From Typhlomys cinereus (lineage: Eukaryota > Chordata > Mammalia > Rodentia > Platacanthomyidae), in assembly GCA_023101885.1 (NCBI GenBank), contig JALPQD010000358.1, forward strand, positions 1,708,761 through 1,772,760: a stretch of 64,000 nucleotides of DNA. The letters are read 5' to 3'. The notes under the pieces were generated by a model that worked only from the letters and a program-made list of their open reading frames with translations, did not search any database and was not told where the DNA came from. Each line of letters opens with the position of its first letter. The first letter of the stretch is position 1. Below are positions 32,091 through 44,966 of this stretch, piece after piece. The position numbers were made by a program, and so were the translations under genes.

Positions 32091-32850
32091 CTACAACCCT
32101 GCAGCCCAGCAAACTGCAGCCCAGAACACTGTAATGTACCACACTGCTGACTATTATCCTGCAGCATACCATACTGCAATCTACTACACAGAATCCTGCC
32201 ACACCACAACCTACCACACTATAGCCTACCACATTGCAGCCTACCTCACTGTAGTTTGCTACACTGCACCATACCATACCGCAGCCTGCCACATCAAATC
32301 TACTATGCTGTAGCTTACCACATTGAAATCTACCACATTGCAGTATATTACACTGCAGCCTACCATAACACAACCTATCATACTGCAGCCCATTACCCCG
32401 CTACCTACCACACCACAGCCTACCATGCTGCAATTCACTATACTACAGTCCACCACACTGAAACCCACATAACTGTAACATACCACACTGAAATCTATCA
32501 TGCTGCAGACTATTACACTGCAGCGGTCACACTGCAGCTCACCACACTGAACACTGCAGCTCACCACACTGAAGATCATCATACTGTAGCCCATCACACT
32601 GCAAACAAAGCACTATAACGTACCACACTGTAATTCATCATGCTACAGCATATTATACTGCTACCTACATTTTAAAATATCACAATGCAGTTTATCACAC
32701 TGTAGCTTACAATGCTTTAACCTACAAAACTGTAACAAACATTCTGCAACTACCACACTGCCACCCATCACACTGCAGCTTACTAAAGGGCAACCTACTA
32801 TACTATAACCTACAGCACTGCAGCTTACCATATTCTAACTCCTACACTGA
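32091..32850. repeat. Degenerate 15-bp minisatellite, about 50 units
   Basis: Units vary around CCTACCACACTGCAG with frequent substitutions and occasional deletions. The plus strand is poor in G, mostly one or two per unit. Because the period is a multiple of three, long frames remain open on both strands: plus 32256-32618, minus 32086-32373 and 32259-32597. These frames encode five-residue repeats (YHTAA-like on plus, CSVVG-like on minus). I read them as a by-product of the period, not as genes. The array has no relation to neighbouring repeats. Confidence 0.9.
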
Positions 32851-33299
32851 CATATAACCACGTCAGATATTTTTAAAGGCAAATGCCTCAGCACTGTGAA
32901 GAGGCAGAAATTGGTTTCATACATCTACCTGATGTTGCCTCTGTATAAATCATTACCATTCACTGTTGCTACTCTGAGGCCAATGGCATCATCCAGCTGT
33001 GAGTCTCTACATCTGAACCTTGCAAAATCTCATGCTAAAAATATACTCAATTGTATCATGCTGAAAACATAATCTGCTGTATTAACACATAATGGGCCAC
33101 TTCGCCCTCCTCTCCAAGATAGTTGCAGTATGGCAGGGGATTGGGGGACAGCTGAGAGTTTTGTTCACCCACACTGTGAACTGTAGAAATATTTTAATAG
33201 AGGTCTTTTGACAAACTTTTAGTGCAAAATATTGTGTAGGCTTTCAGGAGGATCAATTTGGAAGCCTGGGAACCACAGCCCAATAAACAATGCAACAAA
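32851..33299. other. Noncoding, apparently single-copy DNA
   Basis: Nothing recognised. Confidence 0.5.
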
Positions 33300-33770
33300 G
33301 ATATAAAGTTGACCTTGGCATCTGTAGGTTAAATGATAGCTTCCTGAATTTGTCCATAGCCAATCTCTGCGATATACAAGCAGGTAATTTTATGTGGCAA
33401 AGACTCTGTAGCTGTGATTAAGGTAAACTGTGATATCTAAGGCAGAGATAATTTTTGAATATCAAGAAATATTCAAAGAGATAGTATAAGATTAGAACTA
33501 TTTAGAAAGCCATGTGAGAGGTTAAGGAAGCTGCCATATTCTGGCTTTAAAGGTTGTAACTGGGACAAAAACCAAGGAATACAAGAAGTCTCTAGAAGAT
33601 GGAGGAAGTCAGGGAATATATCATCCTATGCAGCCTTATGACTCATTTTGGGACTTGCGACCTTCAGAACTATAGTAGAATAAATTTGCTATGTCACTTG
33701 AACCATCAAAATAAAAAAGTCTATTATAGTAGAAATATATCTGACATCATTAATACCTTAGAAAATAAAA
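33300..33770 (+). mobile_element. Ancient LTR-like element (MLT-type), plus strand
   Basis: The text TTATGTGGCAAAGACTCTGT, AGCTGTGATTAAGGTAAACT, GATGGAGGAAGTCAGG, TGCGACCTTCAGAACTATAG and AATAAATTTGCTATGTCACT follows the order of a well known mammal-wide LTR-like repeat that ends with a CCTCCAGAACTGTGAGA-AATAAATTT segment. Assignment to a named subfamily is not possible by eye. Confidence 0.55.
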
Positions 33771-36225
33771 TCAAGACACAGACTATAGTTCCTATTTTCA
33801 TATGGTCCTAGCTGGAAAAGTCCCCGGTTTTCTCTCTGTTAGATCATGTGCTCCTGAAAAGGCAGTGGAGAGCCAAGCATCCAGGCTCCTGGGACTTCTT
33901 CAAAGTTGGTTTATCCATAAGTCTGCCTGAGGTATATTTCCTGTGTTTCCAGGACTGCTCTCCAGGCCTAGAAACCTGCATGGAAACCCATTATATATCT
34001 AAGTCATGTCCATGTGGCTTGTTCCTAGTTCCTGCTGAGCATGGACTTTTAGATTGTTCACTCTAAAGGAATGGCTCTGAGCTGGAAATTCATCAGTGTT
34101 TCTGGGTCTGCCTCTGGATGGGTGACAGCGACAAGTCCCAGCAGGACATGGAAAGGATTAGCCTAACCTGCATATAAATAGTCACTTCTGTCTCTCTTTA
34201 AAGAAAAATAAAGCAAATTCACTTCTGTCTCTCTTTAAAGAAAAAAAATAGCGCCCACACCAGGTAGCAAAGACTAACATGCGGGCAAGGCCCGAAGGAG
34301 GAGCCCCTTGTCTTCCATCCATCTTCCATGTTCATGCTTGAGGCTGATCTACAGTAGAACTGCACTGGCAGAGCTCCAGCTGCATTGCCTATACTTTCGG
34401 CAAGGACAAGGAAAAGAAGTAATGCGAAAGGGGAGTCACCTCCCTTGGGAACTCTCCTAGAAGACCCTGTAACCCACACTTACATACTGGCAAGTTTGTG
34501 CTTTAAGGAAATGGGTAATAATAGCATTCTTTGCTTCTGTTAAACAAGGACATTTTCTGTGCTAGAAAAAGACAGGGTCATGGCATTAGCTTAAGTTAGC
34601 ACCTGTCTGCCCTTCACTACCCAATCTTCGTAGTGTTTGTGTACGAAGCACGTTGCAGGCTCTTTTAAATGCTATTCTGCATTCTTATCTGACGACCGTC
34701 TTCAGGTCCCAGACCAGTATGTCTGCGTAACACACAATCTTGTCCACTACATTTCGGAATTTCCTCTTGAGGTTCAGTGACACGTAACCTCACCAGCAAG
34801 TTTCCTTCTCTGAGCAACTGAAACCCTGGATGGAAAAGGAACAGTACGGATAAAATTAAAAATATTAATAAATAAAAGCCTGACATCTGGGAAAAGAGCT
34901 CATGGAAATGAGTGAGTCATTTATGTAAAACTAGCAAAGTTTCTCCTCTCCATGACAGATTTCACAGGGTGAGCCCAGCAGTCCCAGCATGGATGGAGGA
35001 CTTCCCTTTGTCTTTTGCCTCATGTTATCCTAGACCCTGAGCAACACAGGTCTTGTCATTGTTGGTTACACTCCCATCACACCTAAAACAGGTGTGAAAA
35101 TGGCTCTACAGGACTCCTTTACTTCCCATAGTTCACTTAACGGAATAGTTTCAGACCCTGGGATTATTTCAAAGGCAGAAAAATTTCTCGGTGCCCAAGT
35201 CCAGGTTTAGGTTGACTTCTTGCTTGTCTTCAGAGTATGCAGAGTCATCTCTAGCCAAAGCTTTTAAATCATAAGGGTCTCATTTTTTATCTACTGTTCC
35301 TTGTTCTTGACTATGGCATGTTATCTCAAGTTAATGTTGCCTCCTTGATTCATCTGGACTTGGATAGGAGCATATTATCTTTAATCTCAAATTTGTCAGC
35401 AAGTCCCTAGCTTTCTTTGGGAGATGGTCTTATCTCTTGGAAAGACAGCAGTTTTATGGTCATTATTTATCAGTGTTTCTGTGTTCAGTACAGATTGCAT
35501 CTGCCTACTTTGCTGTGCAAGGTTTTCAGACTGCAGACTGGCAGGTGCCTCGCCCCCCCTTGTTAAGCACATTTCCCTCTAACAGTGTTGACGACGTGGC
35601 TAGCTAGCTCTGCTCTAAGCTTCTCTCTTCCTTACAGAACTCTGCAGAGAGCAGCAAGAAAAGATTTTAAAATTTCCTACCATTTTCTTGATTCTTCGAC
35701 TGCAGTCAGCAAGCAGACTGACTTCCAAGATTCAGATTGACACAGTTTTTCCCCACTGAATTTTCATAGAACAGAGAAGCCTTCAGACAATAGTAGAATC
35801 CTCAACACTTGTCCCTTCCCCCGCTCTACCACTTTTTTTTTTGGAACCATGCTCCTTGTAAATTAAGATTGCTTTGTTTTAGTTACAAATAATAGAAAGC
35901 CCAACAAGACAGAGGTTTGCTTCTGTCATAGGAAGGGAAAAAGTGACCTAGGATTTCAAGAAGTTAGACATCTTCTTTGCTGTCCCATCATCCTTCAGGC
36001 CACCTCACTGTTCGGAACGTGTGCTGACTTTCTAGTTATTAAGTTTACATTGCAAGCAAGAGCCAAGAGGACGAGTTGGTGTGGGTAAGAATTTTATCCA
36101 GGAAGTAAAACCAGCCGGTGGAGTCTGCTACATTTGAAATCCCTTAATCAGGCTCCCTAGTGACTGCCATTGGAATCCGTTTGGCCACGTTTAACTGCAG
36201 AGGAAAATCTCAGCTGAATGAATGG
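33771..36225. other. Noncoding stretch with two small repeats
   Basis: A 37-bp tandem duplication lies at 34182-34255. At about 35880-36000, text such as TTACAAATAATAGAAAGCCC with a GACAGAGGTTTGCTTCTGTC segment resembles an old interspersed repeat also hinted at 52190-52440. No exon recognised. Confidence 0.45.
34182..34247. repeat. 37-bp tandem duplication
   Basis: TCACTTCTGTCTCTCTTTAA begins at 34182 and again at 34219. Each copy continues with an AGAAAAA run. Confidence 0.92.
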
Positions 36226-36226
36226 C

Positions 36227-36592
36227 TGTTGCCGTGATGTGAAGGTGAGTTGCTCCCTACAGGCTCATGCGTTTGTGTCTATAGCTAGTATTAATGTTTT
36301 GGAACTTGTGGTGCCTTGAAGAAGTGAATCTTTGTTAGAGCGAGGAGTGGTCCTTGAGCTTTGTCAGCCCAATTTTGCTCTCTCGCTCAGTTTACTCTTG
36401 TACTTTCTGCTTTCCTGATGTCTGCAGTGACCTGAACTGGCTTACCTCTGCCCCCACCAATGCCTTCTGCTATGTAATTCCCATCATAATGTACTGTATT
36501 CTCTCTGGAATTATAAGCCAAATAAATCTTCTTTCCCTTTCTGCCTGGGTCTGAGTGTTGTCTCATGGCAATAGCCATAAAATAGAATGAGA
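36227..36592 (+). mobile_element. MaLR-like LTR element, plus strand
   Basis: It starts TGTTGCCGTGATGTGAAGGT, followed by CTACAGGCTCATGCGTTTGTG. A GGAATTATAAGCCAAATAAA segment near 36510 provides an AATAAA signal. A TTGTCTCATGGCAATAGCC segment is the end pattern. The three minus-strand copies at 43.4, 52.8 and 57.9 kb have the same order. No internal coding part is associated, so it is a solitary LTR. Confidence 0.6.
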
Positions 36593-36651
36593 TTTCTATT
36601 AGCACAAAGAAAGTAAAAAAAGGAATAACCTGAAGCAGGCAGCCATTCATT

Positions 36652-37955
36652 TCTTTTTTTTATTTTTATTTTTTATACATTTTTTATTATTTCTGCTCAT
36701 ACAAACTTAATAGGTAGACCAGTTCCCTCCCTCCTTCCTCCTCCCCCTGAACACCCTCCTTCCCCTCTCTTCCTCCCCATCCCCCAGCGCCTCCCCCCCA
36801 TTCCCAGAGAGTCCTTTATTGTGTATTCCTGACTCTCCTCTGGGTCCTCCTCTCCGATGACGTACAAGGACCCAGTGGCATTTCCCTGAACCCTTTCTCA
36901 TGTTCCCCTTAAGCATAGGAACACTACTGTGGCTGTCAATCCCTTGCCTTCAAGGATCTTGGTGCCTTTAGCAGATGCTAGACTTTGTGAGGTCAACAGC
37001 GTGTTGGACATTGCGCAGGGCATGCAAAGTCCTATTATGATTGCTTCGGCCCTAACTAGTGTGGAATATCTGGCATATCATTACCCCTCCCATCCTTGTG
37101 CTCTTACAATCTTACCGCCCCCTCTTCCGCAAATGTCCCTGAGCTTCAGGATGGGGAGAGATTAGGCTGGCCTAGTTCTAGGTGGTTGATATAGAGTCTC
37201 TGAAGTTCTGGATTGTGGTTTGTTGATTTTCTTTTGCAGTTTTGCTGCTCCTGCAATGCCCTTCAGTCCATCCTGATGGGCACTGTATGTCACCCCCTGG
37301 TCAGAGACAAAAAGCTATTAAACTAAAGTCTTGTTATAATAGCACATTCAAGGGTAGATGTAATAAAGTAAGAAACCTCAGTGAGGGAGGGGTCAATCAC
37401 TCATTTGCAAAATGATTACTTTTTATCTGCCAGACTATATGCCCTCCCCTTCTGGTGAGATCATACCCCTTCAGTTGTAAATGATCAGGAACGAACGTCT
37501 GTGAACTTAACCAGGTGTCACATTACTTACTTGCATTCCTTGATGGAGGCCTATTTTCTCTGCTGTAACATGGTCCTCTCTCTCCTTGTTTCTGGTGTGG
37601 CCCTCCAACCCCATCCCTCCTGTTCATAATCCTTGCAATTACTGTATTACATAGGTTTACCTTTGAGTGTCTCAATGTGGGCTGGGTGAGTTTGGTACTA
37701 GGAGCCACTTATCAGGGAGTACATACAGCGCTTAACTTTCTGGGTTTGGGATACTTCACTTAATATAATTGTTTCCAACAACATCCATTTCCCAGCAAAT
37801 TCCAGTAATTCATCATTTTTGATGGCTGAGTAGTACTCCACATTTTCCTTATCCACTTGTCAACTGTTGGACATTTGGGTTGATTCCATGACTTTGCTAT
37901 TGTAAACAGTGCTGCTATGAACATGGTCGTGCTTGTGCTATCGAGGTGAACCATT
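36652..37955 (-). mobile_element. L1-D: 5'-truncated L1 with ORF2 end and 3' UTR, minus strand
   Basis: A T-rich tail (36652-36692) is followed by a C-rich/pyrimidine tract (36720-36800), the 3' UTR, and the last part of ORF2 (37698-37955). It carries the IAALFTIAKSWNQPKCP segment, a WIRKMW segment and a stop at the same place as in L1-E. Diagnostic bases group it with L1-E. It sits about 60 bp downstream of the LTR at 36227. No clean target-site duplication could be fixed. Confidence 0.92.
37698..37955 (-). pseudogene. L1-D ORF2 C-terminal fragment
   Basis: About 85 codons of the ORF2 C-terminus, with the family phrase IAALFTIAKSWNQPKCP. A single-base indel near 37835 breaks the frame (the expected MEYYSAIKN segment is shifted). 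Truncated at the insertion point. Confidence 0.85.
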
Positions 37956-37959
37956 TTTT

Positions 37960-40900
37960 CATTCTCTAGAGATTCTGTCCTCTACTGAATTGAACAGTTG
38001 ATAACAAGACCAGATCCTCATTCCTTTATAACCAACCAATACTAATGAACTTGAGGGAAATAATCGAGAGGAACTCAAGGGGAGTACCAATCATGAGTGT
38101 GTTAAATCTTACCAACACTTTTCATGTCACTTCCCAACAACGGGTTTGATGTGAGAGACAAAGAGCTGATGATGATGTTATCCAAGGGCACCAGGCACCA
38201 GAGGAGAGGGAACAAGTACCACCCATCGATCATGCTGTGGCTGGTGTAGGCCTTGCATATGGGTCATAGGAAAGTCATGGGCAAATGATGAACTTCCCTT
38301 CGGCCATGATCCAGACCCAGCCATGATCAGGGTCATAGGTGGGAAGGAAGTTTTTGCCCCGTTTGTCACTGCAGAGAAGCCTCTCAGAGTTTCTCTTCGG
38401 GGATGCCGTCATACAAACAAACAGCAGCAGCAACCTACCACAAACAACACCTTATCCATAGTCATATCCACTGCCCAGGGAAATGTCACATGCAGTGAAT
38501 AGTCAGATTGGTGGAAACGGATCATTAGTAGAGCCCCAACTCTCGACTCCGAAGGTCCATGCACCTCCGAAGAGGACACTCTGAGATCTTTTGCAAGTGT
38601 ATCACAGTCCCACTTCTCCCTTTGCCTTGCTGTCTGTTCTGTTAAATGCTCTTTTGGAAAGCATTCCTCCGATGAACCCTATGCATTGCAGGTGCTAGTA
38701 TTTCTCAGGGCACCTGAACTACTTATGAGGTGAAGAGAGAAAGCAGAAAATGCCTTTGTTCTGTCAGAGTCCACTTAGACCAGGACAACACTCAAGTTAA
38801 AGCAGTAGAAGCAGCTAGTCATGTGGTTGTACTGGCAAAAGGCGCAGAGACTTTGTGTGGCCTCTAAATGCGATTCTTTGCAGCAGTCTGTGAAGATAGC
38901 AAGAGAATTGGTTGAAACCTGTCCTCCTCACATATTTTTAACCCATTTAGGGGTTCATTGCAAAGTTCATTGAAGAATTTCTTCTAATAGATTCCCGCAT
39001 TACATCATTAATGCATTCTTTGCTTATACACAGGATTCTTACCATCTTTCAGACTTCTAGCAAAAGATAATGTGTTATTTGGAGGATTTGAGTGCAGACA
39101 TGAGAAATAAGATTTGGGTATAAGGTCTCAACTAGTAAAATCCACACAGAGGATTTGGCAAGGAGGCAAGTAAACAAGCAACAGAAGGCCTTGCATTGTT
39201 TCCTGTTCTGTACAAGATGGACTAGGTCTAGGACAGACCGGGAGGAAAACTCTCATGAGCCAGGCCTGGCCTGACTAACAGTATCATCATGTATGACATA
39301 AACAAAGCGCCTGGCTCACAAAAAGCACAGCTCAACAGGGCAAAACTTGGCAGTGTTTTTGCAGTTTTGTCCATGCCGAGAAGACTCTGAATCCAGAAGA
39401 CAGCCCTGATTTAATTACTGGAGAGGTGCTCCGCACCAGGGGCTGGGAACATTCATCATGCTCTCCCTGGCCTGAATACAAACGTTCCAGACTCCCCACC
39501 GCCCTTTGCTCTGATTCCATACTTATCACCAGCTTAGCGTTTTTATTCTGACCTCTTCGGGAACATTCTGTCCCCAGCAGGAGACAGGAGAAGTCTTTTC
39601 AGTGCATCAAATTCCTTCCTGTGTGTTTTAATAGGGTTGCCATCGCCTGACATGCTTCTACTTTAATTTTGTTAGTGTGAGGCAGAGTCGCTGACTCACT
39701 TTCCCTCTAGGACCTTGATGAAGTTTAGGACTTCTGGGCATAGTGACTCAAGGTGACTACCAGCTGGAGCGATCACGTGGCAAAGAGCTCTCTAAACACG
39801 TCTGACTAAGCCTCAGCGCTTAGCAAAGACATGGCTCTTGGAAAATTTTTATGTGTCTGTCTACCTAATATTTTTATAATCAAGAAATGGTGAAATACTA
39901 AACATCATTGGCAGCTGTGTTTTTTTTTTAAATAAATGTATACCTTTAGATTTTTCCAAGGGACAAAAACGCTCCTCAACTGGAGAATCTGATTGTATAT
40001 GTATCTTCTTCACAGTAAGCATTGGTATATGTGCCTACTAATAAAGTATTGTTTCTCGCTAACAAAATGCTTCTTTCTGTCACAGATGCTGAGAAGAAGA
40101 GGGAATGAGCTTCCTTTTGCTTTATGGAAACATCTCTACTCTGGGCTATGACAGGGCTTCCAACCTACCAAGGCCTCTTTCAAGTCTGCAGAGCAGGTGG
40201 CAAAGCCCATAGGCTGCTCAACTCATACACCTTTTGATGTGAATTATCTTTTTCTTCCCCAGGCTCTTATCCCAATTCTGTTCCTAAAATCTCTTGCCCA
40301 GATTTAGTGTTCTGGATGCTCCTCATATATCCCAGGTACTCTGTGGGCAGTGTGTTCTCCAACTCCAAGCTGTTAGGTTTATAACTGGTTAGCTGTCTGT
40401 GGCTCCATTTCCATTGGTATCTCCATTAAGACTGAGAAAGAGAGTCTGAGAAGTTCCTGAGACCCATATGCTCTGGCACAGTTTGTCCCCCTGGGAAAAC
40501 TGAAGAAGCTGTTCCTATATCTTGCCCCCTCCCTTTGGAAGGTGAAGCTAATAATGGTGTTTATAGTGTTAGGGACTAGAACCCACTTCAAATATTAGGA
40601 TGGAGTCTAAACTTAGCAGTGTCTGTAGTCCATGTATCCAGGGATCGACTCCATTACATCCTGCTGTAAGTAAGCTCATCCACCTGGTGGTATGTGGAAG
40701 AGATAGGAGGGCTTGCATTCGCTCTCCAGGAACCAGCCCTCCCACTCCTCCCTTCCTCTCTCAAGCAGGCACAAACAGAAGCAAGCCCTGCAAAACTGCC
40801 AACATATGACTTAAAAGCCATTTGCTCTAGAGCTTTCAGCTCCCAGAGTGAAACATTTCCTTTCCCCTTTTAAGTGTGCCTAATATTTAGAACTTCTACC

Positions 40901-43050
40901 CTTTTACAAAAGACTAATTTCTTTGCCATGTGGCTGCTTACCAACCTCTAAACATGGCCCAGTGCAATTTCTAGCTTATGTCCACAGAGCCTCTGGTCCT
41001 ATTGCTTTCTGTTTAAAAAGATGTGTAAATCGTCTCAACTCTTTTCCTGCTTTAGTACTTATTAATTCTCAGAGAAGACAAACCTTGAAACTTCTAGATC
41101 TGCATATAGTTCTTGCTAGGTTCTGGTAGAAACATCGTCCTCTGGCCTCTTCTGCCTTAGAGGGGTAATGTTGATGCAGCTTCCTGTCTGGGTCATTCTG
41201 TGGTGCCCTGTAATCCCTTACCCATGCTGAACCTGTTTAGGGCCCTCCTTACACTTCTGTCCAATTAAACCCTCTGAGCTTGCCTGGGTACTGATTCAAG
41301 CAGCAACGATGCAGTATTCTAAGCAAGTCCCGACTCTGCAGCTGAGTGGAGCTGTTTGATGTTAACGACTGAGCCTGCTGTATCAGGAAAAAAAATGAGA
41401 AACCTGAGTATTTGACCAGATGGGCTCTGTGAGGGGTTTGCAGGGTTTGACCTCACGACAAAGCCCTCTGGAGGGGCAGGGTGGCACAGGTGCCTGGTCA
41501 TTCACGGATGCAGCCATGCCTCTCTCAGCTCAGGCGCCGAGTGACTTGGCAAATGACTGCAGCCATCCTGCAAACCTGATCTAGGAAGGAGCAGGGTCTG
41601 TGGCTGGAACAGTAGCAGGACAGCGGCAGGTGCACAGAAGGCAGGGAAGGAGGCCCATGTGTCTGCTGTGAGAAGCTCACAGCGCAGGGGGGAGGTGGGC
41701 TTCATAGCAGCGCAAGCACTGGGGACCAGAAGCGTTTTCTGAGGACTATCAGGGACAGAAGCAAGGAGCGCCTGTCTGCTTCTGCTGAGCCCCAGAGAGT
41801 ACAGCTTCATCAGGGAGACGCCAAGCAGACAGCTAACATGCGCAGAGAACGCTGTGGTCTGAGGAAGCACGGCCGAGTCTCCTTGGAAGGGAAAGTTCCC
41901 CATAACCAGAGCTCCCGGAAATTCCTGAGGACGCTGCCACTATTTCTGAGCTCAGCAGAGGGTGTTTCCCAACACTGACGTGACATGGCTTCTTCACCTA
42001 GGAGCAGCAGCCAAAACGCTTGCATACCCTCTCTCCCACTCTGATTATCAGACTATTAAAATTATGGACTTGAGAAGTTGGAGTTTTACCTAAAAATCTC
42101 ATGTTGGGAACAGAGGAGGGGCAGAGATTTCACTCAACCCTGACAAGTTGTCAGACCACCTTGTGGGAGACACTGGAGCCCAGACAATGACGGGCCAATG
42201 ATGGTGGAGTCACGACTTGAGTAGAACTATTTAGCGGTGACTTAATTTTTGTCCTTTATTTAAACCTAAACCCCACATCAAGAAAACAAGGATAGGAGTT
42301 TGACATTAAATACCCCTTTATTGAATAAATCTCTTTTTCGTTTTTTCACTGTTGATTTGATTTCAGCTGATTTATTGAGGATGGGTGGAGAACCGAGGCA
42401 CAGACATTAAGGCCGTTTGGGTAACAGTCTGAAGAATGGTACTCACCAGGGAAGTAACTGCCTGAGCAGACATGCAGTTCCTATCTCGGCACATTCAGGG
42501 CAGATGTGCCGCTGTGGAACAGGAACCAGAAACGCCATCCCTTTAAGCCCTCGCAGACTTTCCCTATTCCTGTTCCTCTGGCAGAGAAGTGTCTCCCTGA
42601 TTGCTGCCTGTGACCTGCCCACAAACTGATCACAGAGGTCACAGCTGGCCCACTGGTGACAGTGGAGAGCAGAAGGAGAGGAAGGAAGTTGGGGGCCTGT
42701 AAGTGCCATGTTCTGATGTTTCTGTAAGGCTCTGCAGCATTTGAAGATTGCCTCTGGGAACCGGGGGAAGGAACTCTCCAGTCAGGAGGCTGGAGGACAG
42801 ATGACAGGGAAAAGCGACAAGGAAGCTCCTCGAAAACTTGTTGGGAAATACAAACATGTGATGGTCAAAATCTCATCCAACACTTCAGAACCTAGGAAAT
42901 TCTCATTGTAGAAGTATTTGTGTGAATATGTGGTGGGGATTAGGGGTGTAAAAAGAAGAGTTAATATAACCTCTGGATTCTTGAGTTAAAGATTGAAAGA
43001 GATAGCAGACTCAAATAATAAAAAAGCTGTATATTATCAGATAATGCAGC
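37960..43050. other. Long noncoding stretch, apparently single-copy
   Basis: No repeat family recognised over about 5 kb, the longest such stretch here. 38170-38600 is richer in CpG than its surroundings and has minus-strand frames (for example a YDPDHGWVWIM segment around 38290-38340) that look exon-like but match nothing I know. A minus frame of 133 codons at 41502-41903 is serine/leucine-rich with no domain. I cannot support a gene. Confidence 0.45.
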
Positions 43051-43052
43051 AA

Positions 43053-43216
43053 CCTCCTTCCTCCCTCCCTCCCTCCCTCCTTCCCTCCCTCCCTTCCTTC
43101 CTTCCTTCTTTCCTTCTTTCCTTCCTTCCTTCTTTCCTTCCTTTCCCCTTCCCCTTCTTCTTCTTCCTCTTCCTCTGTCCTCCTCTTCCTCCTCCTTCTT
43201 CTTCTTCTTCCTCTTT
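43053..43216. repeat. Polypyrimidine microsatellite (CCTT)n, (CTT)n and mixed
   Basis: About 164 bases of almost pure C/T: CCCT, CCTT and CTT blocks, then TCCTCT-type text, with a single G. Mirror-symmetric CCTT blocks favour triplex (H-DNA) formation. Confidence 0.95.
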
Positions 43217-43440
43217 GATATATTTGCTTACTGTTTTTTCCCAGTCTAGTACAAAAGTATTTTGGAGGGCAGAGCAATGGCAAAGAGACGTCCAGGAAGG
43301 GGCAGGTGGGTGCAATGAGTTCAAGAATAGGAAACATTCCCAGAATCATGGAAGCAAGGCCCGTGGTACAGAGCCCCTTGGAAGCAAACTCATCTTCCTA
43401 TGAGAGATTCATGGTCAGAGGGGGGTAAAGATTGTCGCAG

Positions 43441-43815
43441 TTACTTTCTGCTGCTGTGAGATAACACTCATACAACTAGCTTATGTAAGAAAGAGGGAAA
43501 TTTATTTGGCTTATGGTTCCAGAGTAGGAGATGCAGTCTGTTGTGGTGGAAAAGGCATGGGTGGGTGGCCGGCAGAGATGGAGGTAGCTTGGGCTGTAAG
43601 TCCATGAATGAAGGCCAGAAAGCAAGCAGCGAACGGCTGGGGCAGACTGCAGAGGAAACAGAGCAGGGCTATCCAACTCCAAGGCCCGCCCCTTGTGACA
43701 TGCCTTCACCTGGCAAGAGTCCACCTCCTAGAGTTGCCATGACCCTGCCAAACATTAACAACTGAAGATTCAAACACATGGACTTGTGGGAGACAACTCA
43801 CATTCAAACCACGCC
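43441..43815 (-). mobile_element. MaLR-like LTR element, minus strand
   Basis: From left: TTACTTTCTGCTGCTGTGAG, GAGGGAAATTTATTTGGCTT (containing the reversed AATAAA signal), TGGTTCCAGAGTAGGAGATG, GAAGGCCAGAAAGCAAGC, and the end segment CAACTCACATTCAAACCACG. About 375 bp, the best preserved of the family here. Solitary, without internal region. Confidence 0.62.
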
Positions 43816-44960
43816 AGACTTTCCAGCCTTGCTTTCCCATCTCCATGTAAACAAGGCTCCCTGTAAACGTACTGACTGAAACTGGGGATCCCAGCCATGT
43901 TAGAAAGTAAGGAACCATCCCATAGAAACCTAGTGGCTGCCAGTCCCATGCTGGGTTGAACCAACCTCCTTTAATTCTTGCTATAATACCTGAAGGAGTA
44001 CTATTGGTCATTAGAAAAGCAGGACAATTTGAGCGTGATCACTCTGAAGTCAGACATAAGTAAGCACTCACTAAAATATTTACTAAGGCAGGATTAGAAT
44101 CCATCCCTGATTGCCCCTGAAGGCGCACACTTCCTTTCTGAGAGCTGATTAAAGTTGTACCCAGAATAAGAGAGAAAGATAGAGACTCTGCGTCTCTCTT
44201 CAGTGCCTCCAATTATGCAGACAATTTATAAACAATTTTGCACTCTTCACATTCAAGTTCAGATCAATGTCTATTTTCTATGGCTTTTCTTGCAGTGGTC
44301 CATTTACCCATCGGTTCCCTACAGACTCAAACAGACTATGTGATAATGACATTTGAGGATTTTCTGCAGTTAGAACAAAGTTTAGGCACAATGGTGGTGA
44401 GTATAAAGGAGCAAGTCCTGTCAGTTTGCATTCGGGGTCGTGCAGGGTCTGCCTCCTGATGTCAATGATCACAGGTTAATAGTAAGATGGCTTGTGGGGT
44501 GCTTGGATGGGATTGTGGGTGATGTTGGTCTTGCTGGGTAAGTATGCTTAACATAAGTCTAACTTGCTGCTTGACAAAGGAAGAACAGCTGTCAGCCCAC
44601 TGGGTCGGGTTGATAGCTACAGTCATTACACAGTTTACCTTTTTATTTTTAGAAGTTTTGAAGAAAAAAAGGTGTGCTTTAGCCTACAACTTCAGGGGAA
44701 AGAGTCAATCATGGTGGGGATAGCATAATAGTAGGCATCTGGTCACTGGTCAGGAAGAAAATAAAGATGAATTTTGGTGCTCAACTCACTGTCCTATTCA
44801 GTCTAAAACCCTGACACATTCGATGGTGTTACCTACATTCAGGAATATCTTTTGCTTCTTAGTAAAACTTTCTGGAGACATTCAGAATGATGTACACAAT
44901 GAAACTTTTCTTTATTTTTATTGTTTTGGTTTTTTCAGAGATGCTTTTCATATAATTGAA
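43816..44960. other. Noncoding, apparently single-copy DNA
   Basis: No repeat family or exon recognised. Confidence 0.5.
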
Positions 44961-44966
44961 AAAAAT

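Noticed and set aside
32086..32618. Overlapping frames of 95-120 codons encoding five-residue repeats
   Set aside because: They follow automatically from a 15-bp repeat without stop codons and occur on both strands.
32091..32850. CRISPR-like array
   Set aside because: Units are contiguous 15-mers without spacers, and the genome is mammalian.
41502..41903. 133-codon minus-strand frame, Ser/Leu-rich
   Set aside because: No recognisable domain, low complexity, and surrounded by noncoding DNA.
43011..43403. Proline/serine-rich and lysine/arginine/glutamate-rich frames
   Set aside because: Translations of a pyrimidine microsatellite and its complement.
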